Source of the DNA: Phycisphaerae bacterium | GTDB taxonomy: Bacteria; Planctomycetota; Phycisphaerae; Phycisphaerales; SM1A02 | Reading direction: 5' to 3' | DNA: 7,846 bases | Assembly: GCA_002684755.1 (NCBI GenBank) | Contig: NYVS01000108.1 | Location: forward strand, 14,382 to 22,227 | Shown here: positions 4,698 through 7,846 of the stretch, in pieces | How the letters are laid out: every line of letters begins with the position of its first letter | How positions within the stretch are numbered: position 1 is the stretch's first letter | The notes under the pieces: generated by a model | Seen by the model: the letters and a program-made list of their open reading frames with translations, nothing else | Told to the model about the DNA's origin: nothing | The model's database searches: none | Program-made: the position numbers and the translations under genes

Positions 4698-6368
4698 ATG
4701 GGTATCGGCACCATCCTGGTCGAACGAGGCCTGATCACCGAGTCGCAGCTCGACGAGGCGATCGCCGATCAGAAGCGGACCGGCGAGCGACTCGATCACG
4801 TGCTCGTCCGTCTCGGATGCGTCGACGCCGACAAGGTCCTCGAAGCCATCGGCCGGCAGTTCGACATGGAGATCGTCGATCTCTCCGAGATCGAGGTCGA
4901 CGACGAGACGCTTCGGACCCTCCCCTCCCGGCTGGTCTTCAAGCAGCTCTGCGTGCCGATCCGCCGCACCGCGACCACGCTTCACATCGCGACCTGCGAC
5001 CCCTTCGAGCTCAGCGCCTTCGACGAGCTCCGCCTGCTCACCGGGCTGGGTGTCGAACTCGTGCTCGCCGACGAGCGTGACCTCCGCAAGTTCATCCGCT
5101 CGCACTACGGCGTCGCGGGCGACACCCTGGACGCACTGGCGACCGACGACGATGAAGGCACCGACCTGCTCGCCGATCCGTCGAGCGGCGAACTCGACGC
5201 CGACGAAGAGGCGAGCGTCATCAAGCTCGTCAACGATCTCCTGCTCGAGGCGATCCGGGAGCGGGCGACGGACATCCACATCGAGCCCTACGAGGACGAA
5301 CTGACGATTCGCTACCGGATCGACGGCGTGCTCAGCGAGGCGGGCGTCCCCCAGACCGTGAACCGATTCCGAAACGCGATCGTGAGCCGGCTCAAGATCA
5401 TGGCGGGGCTCAACATCGCCGAGAAGCGAAAGCCCCAGGACGGACGCATCACCCTGCGACACAAGGGTCGGGAGTTCGACCTGCGGGTCTCGATCATTCC
5501 CATGATCAGCGGTGAGGGCGTCGTGCTCCGGGTCCTCGACAACAGCGTCGCCCGCATGGGTCTCGAGGACCTCGGGATGCCGTCGGCCATTCTCGAACGA
5601 TGGGACACCGTGATCACCCGGCCCCACGGCATCCTGCTGGTGACCGGCCCCACGGGGTCAGGCAAGTCGACGACGCTCTACGCATCCCTGAACCGGATCG
5701 TCAGCGATGCGGTGAAGGCCATCACGGTCGAGGATCCGGTCGAGTACCAGGTCGACGGCGTGAACCAGATCCAGGTGAACAACGCCACCGACATGACCTT
5801 CGCGGCGGGGCTGCGAGCGATCCTCCGGCACGACCCCGACATCATCATGATCGGTGAAATCCGCGATCTCGAGACCGCGGAGGCCGCGGTCCAGGCCTCC
5901 CTGACCGGCCACCTCGTCTTCTCGACCCTCCACACCAACGACGCCGCCGGTGCGACCACTCGACTCCTCGACATGGGAATCGAGCCGTTCCTGGTCGCCT
6001 CCAGCGTGGAAGGCATCCTCGCCCAGCGGCTCATTCGTCGCGTCTGCGAAACCTGCGGCCAACGCCGCGAGATGACCGCCTCCGAGCTCCCGGAAGGCCT
6101 CCAACCCCCACCGGACGGGATGGTCATGGAAGCACCGGGGTGCCGTGAGTGCCGACGAACCGGCTTTCGGGGCCGCGTCGGGGCGTTCGAACTGCTCCGA
6201 ATGACGGATACGGTCCGTGATCTGGTGGTTCGGCGGGTCGATGCGACGAAAATCCGTTCGACCGCCGCGGCGGAAGGCGAGTTGAACCTGCTTCGCGATG
6301 CCGCGTGGGAGCTCGTTCGCCGCGGCGTGACGACCCCTGCCGAGGCGATGCGGGTGATCCGCGTCTGA
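4698..6368 (+). CDS. PilB/GspE-family assembly ATPase (type IV pilus or type II secretion)
   Basis: 556 aa, a typical length for PilB or GspE. This cytoplasmic hexameric ATPase powers extension of a pilus or pseudopilus. Residues 1-140 form an MshEN-like N-domain, with two repeats beginning IGTILVERG (3-11) and RLDHVLVRLG (31-40). A linker rich in Asp/Glu follows (140-171), then N2 (about 172-290, with TDIHIEPYED at 191-200). The motor domain shows Walker A GPTGSGKST (317-325), Asp box VEDPVEY (344-350), Walker B DIIMIGEIRD (381-390, Glu387) and His box STLHTND (409-415). The zinc-binding tetracysteine is C450xxC453 and C482xxC485. All catalytic features are intact. The ATG at 4698 directly begins the MshEN repeat; its ribosome site is weak (GAGAAAG, eight bases upstream). 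The usual pilT, pilC or gsp neighbours are absent, so pilus versus secretion cannot be decided here. Confidence 0.95.
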   Translation: MGIGTILVERGLITESQLDEAIADQKRTGERLDHVLVRLGCVDADKVLEAIGRQFDMEIVDLSEIEVDDETLRTLPSRLVFKQLCVPIRRTATTLHIATCDPFELSAFDELRLLTGLGVELVLADERDLRKFIRSHYGVAGDTLDALATDDDEGTDLLADPSSGELDADEEASVIKLVNDLLLEAIRERATDIHIEPYEDELTIRYRIDGVLSEAGVPQTVNRFRNAIVSRLKIMAGLNIAEKRKPQDGRITLRHKGREFDLRVSIIPMISGEGVVLRVLDNSVARMGLEDLGMPSAILERWDTVITRPHGILLVTGPTGSGKSTTLYASLNRIVSDAVKAITVEDPVEYQVDGVNQIQVNNATDMTFAAGLRAILRHDPDIIMIGEIRDLETAEAAVQASLTGHLVFSTLHTNDAAGATTRLLDMGIEPFLVASSVEGILAQRLIRRVCETCGQRREMTASELPEGLQPPPDGMVMEAPGCRECRRTGFRGRVGAFELLRMTDTVRDLVVRRVDATKIRSTAAAEGELNLLRDAAWELVRRGVTTPAEAMRVIRV

Positions 6369-6631
6369 TCGATGAGACCGGTGGCGGACCACCGTCAACC
6401 CGGAAACGACGTTCCGCGGTTCACCCTCCGATCCCTCCACACTGGAACCGTTGGTCGCCTTCAGCCGAACCGGACGGCTTGACGGCGACCCCCGGTCGGC
6501 CGACACTACGTGATCGAACCGCGGGCGAGCGCCCGCAACCCCGGCACCGTCGCTCGCCTGGCGGCCCGGAAAGTTGATTCGCAAGAGCGGAAATCAGGTC
6601 TTCGCGGAAGCGGAGCCATGGAGAATCCCCA
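6369..6631. other. Intergenic region after the ATPase gene, with hairpins and a weak promoter candidate
   Basis: 263 bases without a supported long gene. Just after the ATPase stop there is a 6-bp GC stem with a 4-base loop, CGGTGG/CCACCG (6379-6394), and further on GCGGGC-GAGC-GCCCGC (6521-6536); neither is followed by T residues. A 10-base palindrome GTCGGCCGAC lies at 6495-6504. TTGACG (6479-6484) with GACACT (6502-6507) at 17 bases is a possible but weak promoter (five and three of six matches) for the next gene. Confidence 0.35.
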
Positions 6632-6665
6632 ATGGCGCGAGGTTCTGGTGCCGGTACCGGCGTGA
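6618..6665 (+). CDS. Possible 15-codon upstream ORF overlapping the next gene's start
   Basis: ATG at 6618 opens MENPQWREVLVPVPA and stops with TGA at 6663-6665, 31 bases inside the following gene in another frame. GGAAG (6606-6610) is seven bases upstream of it, a good ribosome site. The GGAG serving the next gene lies inside this small ORF, so its translation could couple to or compete with the main start. No homology can be judged at this length. Confidence 0.2.
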   Translation: MENPQWREVLVPVPA

Positions 6666-7846
6666 TCGTTGCTCTGGTCGTCAGCGTGGTCTGCAACGTC
6701 GGCCTGTTGACCATCACGTTCATGATGTACTCCGGCAAGGCGGAGGCACTCGAGAACGAGGCCAAGGCGGAGGCGGAGATGACCCAGTTCGTCAAGTCCT
6801 CGGATCGAACCAACGAGTTCGAACGCCAGATGGACGCGGCGAAGAACAACCAGCAATCGCTGTACAAGTATCTCCAGGCGCAGCGGGGCGACGTCGCCCA
6901 GTTCGTCGCGGGGAATCCCAACGCGGACGTCACCGAGATGCGAAGCAGTCTCGGCCTCGCCGAAGGCGACGTGGTCCGCAACGAGCTGGGTGACCTTCGA
7001 CGACAGCTCGCCTCGGCCAAGGTCGACAACGACAGCCTCCAGCGTCAGCTGGCCGATGTCCAGTCCGGCAGCGTCGAACTCGAGCAACGCGTCACGAAGA
7101 TCGAGAAGCTCGCTCAGGACAAGATCACCAAGGTCGAAGATGAGTTCGACGGGTACAAGACCGCCGCGGTCCGTTACCAGCAGGAGATCGAGCAGGCGAT
7201 CCAGAGCATCGAAGAGAGCCGGGTGAAGCTCGATCGCGACTACCGGAACCGCATGGCCGGCCTGCAGAGCCGGCTCGATCGCTCGAACCAGGACAACAGC
7301 GTCTTCCGAGCCCAGATCGAGGAGCTTCGCAAGAAGACCGAGGCCTACCGCATCAAGCCGGCGAGCCCCGCGGAGCTCGCCGACGGCCGCATCATCAACG
7401 TGCCCGGCACCAACGGCCAGGTCTTCATCGACCTCGGACGCAACCAGCGAATCGTTCCGGGGATGACCTTCGAGGTCTACCAGGACGTCTCGGCGATCCG
7501 GCCCGATCCCCGCACCGGCGACTACGTCCGAGGCAAGGCCAGCATCGAGATCATCAAGGTCGGTACCGACACTTCGACCGGCCGGATCACCCGCGAGCTC
7601 ACCGGCCGCCCGGTCGTGAAGGACGACGTGATCGCGAATGCGGTCTTCAATCCGGACTACCGATTCAAGTTCCTGGTCCACGGCCTCTTCGATGTGAACG
7701 GCGACGGCCGTCCCAACGAGGAGGAGACCGACTACGTTCGCCGTCGGATCATCGAGTGGGGTGGCGAGGTCGTCGAAGGCGACACGCTCCCCGGCGACCT
7801 CGACTTCCTGGTCCTCGGCGCCCAGCCGCCGATGCCCGCCCCGCTG
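6632..7846 (+). CDS. Membrane-anchored coiled-coil protein with a BRCT-like C-terminal region, cut by window edge
   Basis: 405 codons are visible; the end lies beyond the window. Order: a short basic-Gly start, one membrane segment (about residues 9-33) that probably acts as an uncleaved anchor, long coiled coils (about 36-85 and 115-240, rich in Gln, Glu, Lys, Arg), then a compact beta-rich domain starting at GRIINVPG (252-259) with VFIDLGRNQRIVPGMTFEVY (264-283). This pattern, G-I, strand, hydrophobic-D-L-G, x-PGM-x-F-x-V, resembles the C-terminal domain of FlgT-like proteins. Residues 344-401 follow a BRCT-like pattern (FKFLVHG, RRIIEWGGEVVE, LDFLVLGAQPP) with an EF-hand-type loop DVNGDGRPNEEE (354-365) inserted. 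The ATG at 6632 has GGAG eight bases upstream. I cannot name the function; the layout suggests an envelope protein with a cell-facing or periplasmic coiled-coil stalk. The BRCT and FlgT likenesses are pattern-based only. Confidence 0.85.
   Translation, partial: MARGSGAGTGVIVALVVSVVCNVGLLTITFMMYSGKAEALENEAKAEAEMTQFVKSSDRTNEFERQMDAAKNNQQSLYKYLQAQRGDVAQFVAGNPNADVTEMRSSLGLAEGDVVRNELGDLRRQLASAKVDNDSLQRQLADVQSGSVELEQRVTKIEKLAQDKITKVEDEFDGYKTAAVRYQQEIEQAIQSIEESRVKLDRDYRNRMAGLQSRLDRSNQDNSVFRAQIEELRKKTEAYRIKPASPAELADGRIINVPGTNGQVFIDLGRNQRIVPGMTFEVYQDVSAIRPDPRTGDYVRGKASIEIIKVGTDTSTGRITRELTGRPVVKDDVIANAVFNPDYRFKFLVHGLFDVNGDGRPNEEETDYVRRRIIEWGGEVVEGDTLPGDLDFLVLGAQPPMPAPL

Noticed and set aside
4514..4738. 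74-codon minus-strand ORF before the assembly ATPase
   Set aside because: It starts inside the ATPase gene, has no ribosome site that I can see and no homology signal.
3678..5627. 649-codon open frame on the minus strand
   Set aside because: It lies opposite the FIST and assembly ATPase genes, whose motifs are unmistakable. Its product is low in complexity, rich in Arg and Gly, with no recognisable domain; GC-rich third positions leave long antisense frames open.
6379..6394. Rho-independent terminator after the assembly ATPase
   Set aside because: The 6-bp GC stem is suitable, but no run of T follows, so I list it only as a hairpin in the intergenic entry.
6506..7681. 391-codon open frame on the minus strand rich in Leu, Asp and Val
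   Set aside because: It is antisense to the coiled-coil gene, which has a good ribosome site and clear domain order. The Leu/Asp/Val pattern mirrors its GAC/GAG/AAG codons.
1..7846. CRISPR array, tRNA, insertion sequence or prophage attachment site
   Set aside because: I found no regularly spaced direct repeats, no cloverleaf with a conserved T-arm, no transposase motif, and no flanking direct repeats.

Overview
The window is GC-rich, tightly packed bacterial DNA. Short intergenic regions, Shine-Dalgarno-led starts, a standalone S20 gene, Hanks-type kinases without obvious sensor domains, a FIST protein and a long coiled-coil membrane protein together suggest a Planctomycetota chromosome, perhaps Phycisphaerae. 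That assignment is an inference from gene content and style; no 16S or other firm marker is present.

The layout is divergent around a short intergenic region at about 3130-3250. Leftward (minus strand, read from right to left) come rpsT (ribosomal protein bS20, GTG start), a CPBP/CAAX-type intramembrane protease, a small protein with a kinase fold but without the catalytic residues (a pseudokinase), and, after a 328-base gap with its own candidate promoter, a Ser/Thr kinase with intact catalytic motifs that runs off the left edge. Rightward (plus strand) come a FIST-domain sensory protein, a PilB/GspE-type assembly ATPase with an N-terminal MshEN-like domain, and a membrane-anchored coiled-coil protein whose C-terminal part looks BRCT-like with an EF-hand-type loop; it runs off the right edge.

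The most interesting content is the kinase pair. The two proteins resemble each other along the kinase fold, lie in tandem on one strand, and one keeps all catalytic residues while the other has lost the HRD Asp, the loop Lys, the Mg-binding Asn and the DFG Asp yet keeps the beta-3 Lys and alpha-C Glu. This suggests an active enzyme with a dead paralogue as regulator or scaffold, next to a membrane protease. On the other side, a possible ligand-sensing FIST protein and a possibly cyclic-di-GMP-responsive pilus or secretion ATPase are neighbours, and the last gene combines domains in a way I do not recognise as a named family.

I see no tRNA, rRNA, CRISPR array, insertion sequence or attachment site. 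Promoters and hairpins are listed at low to moderate confidence.
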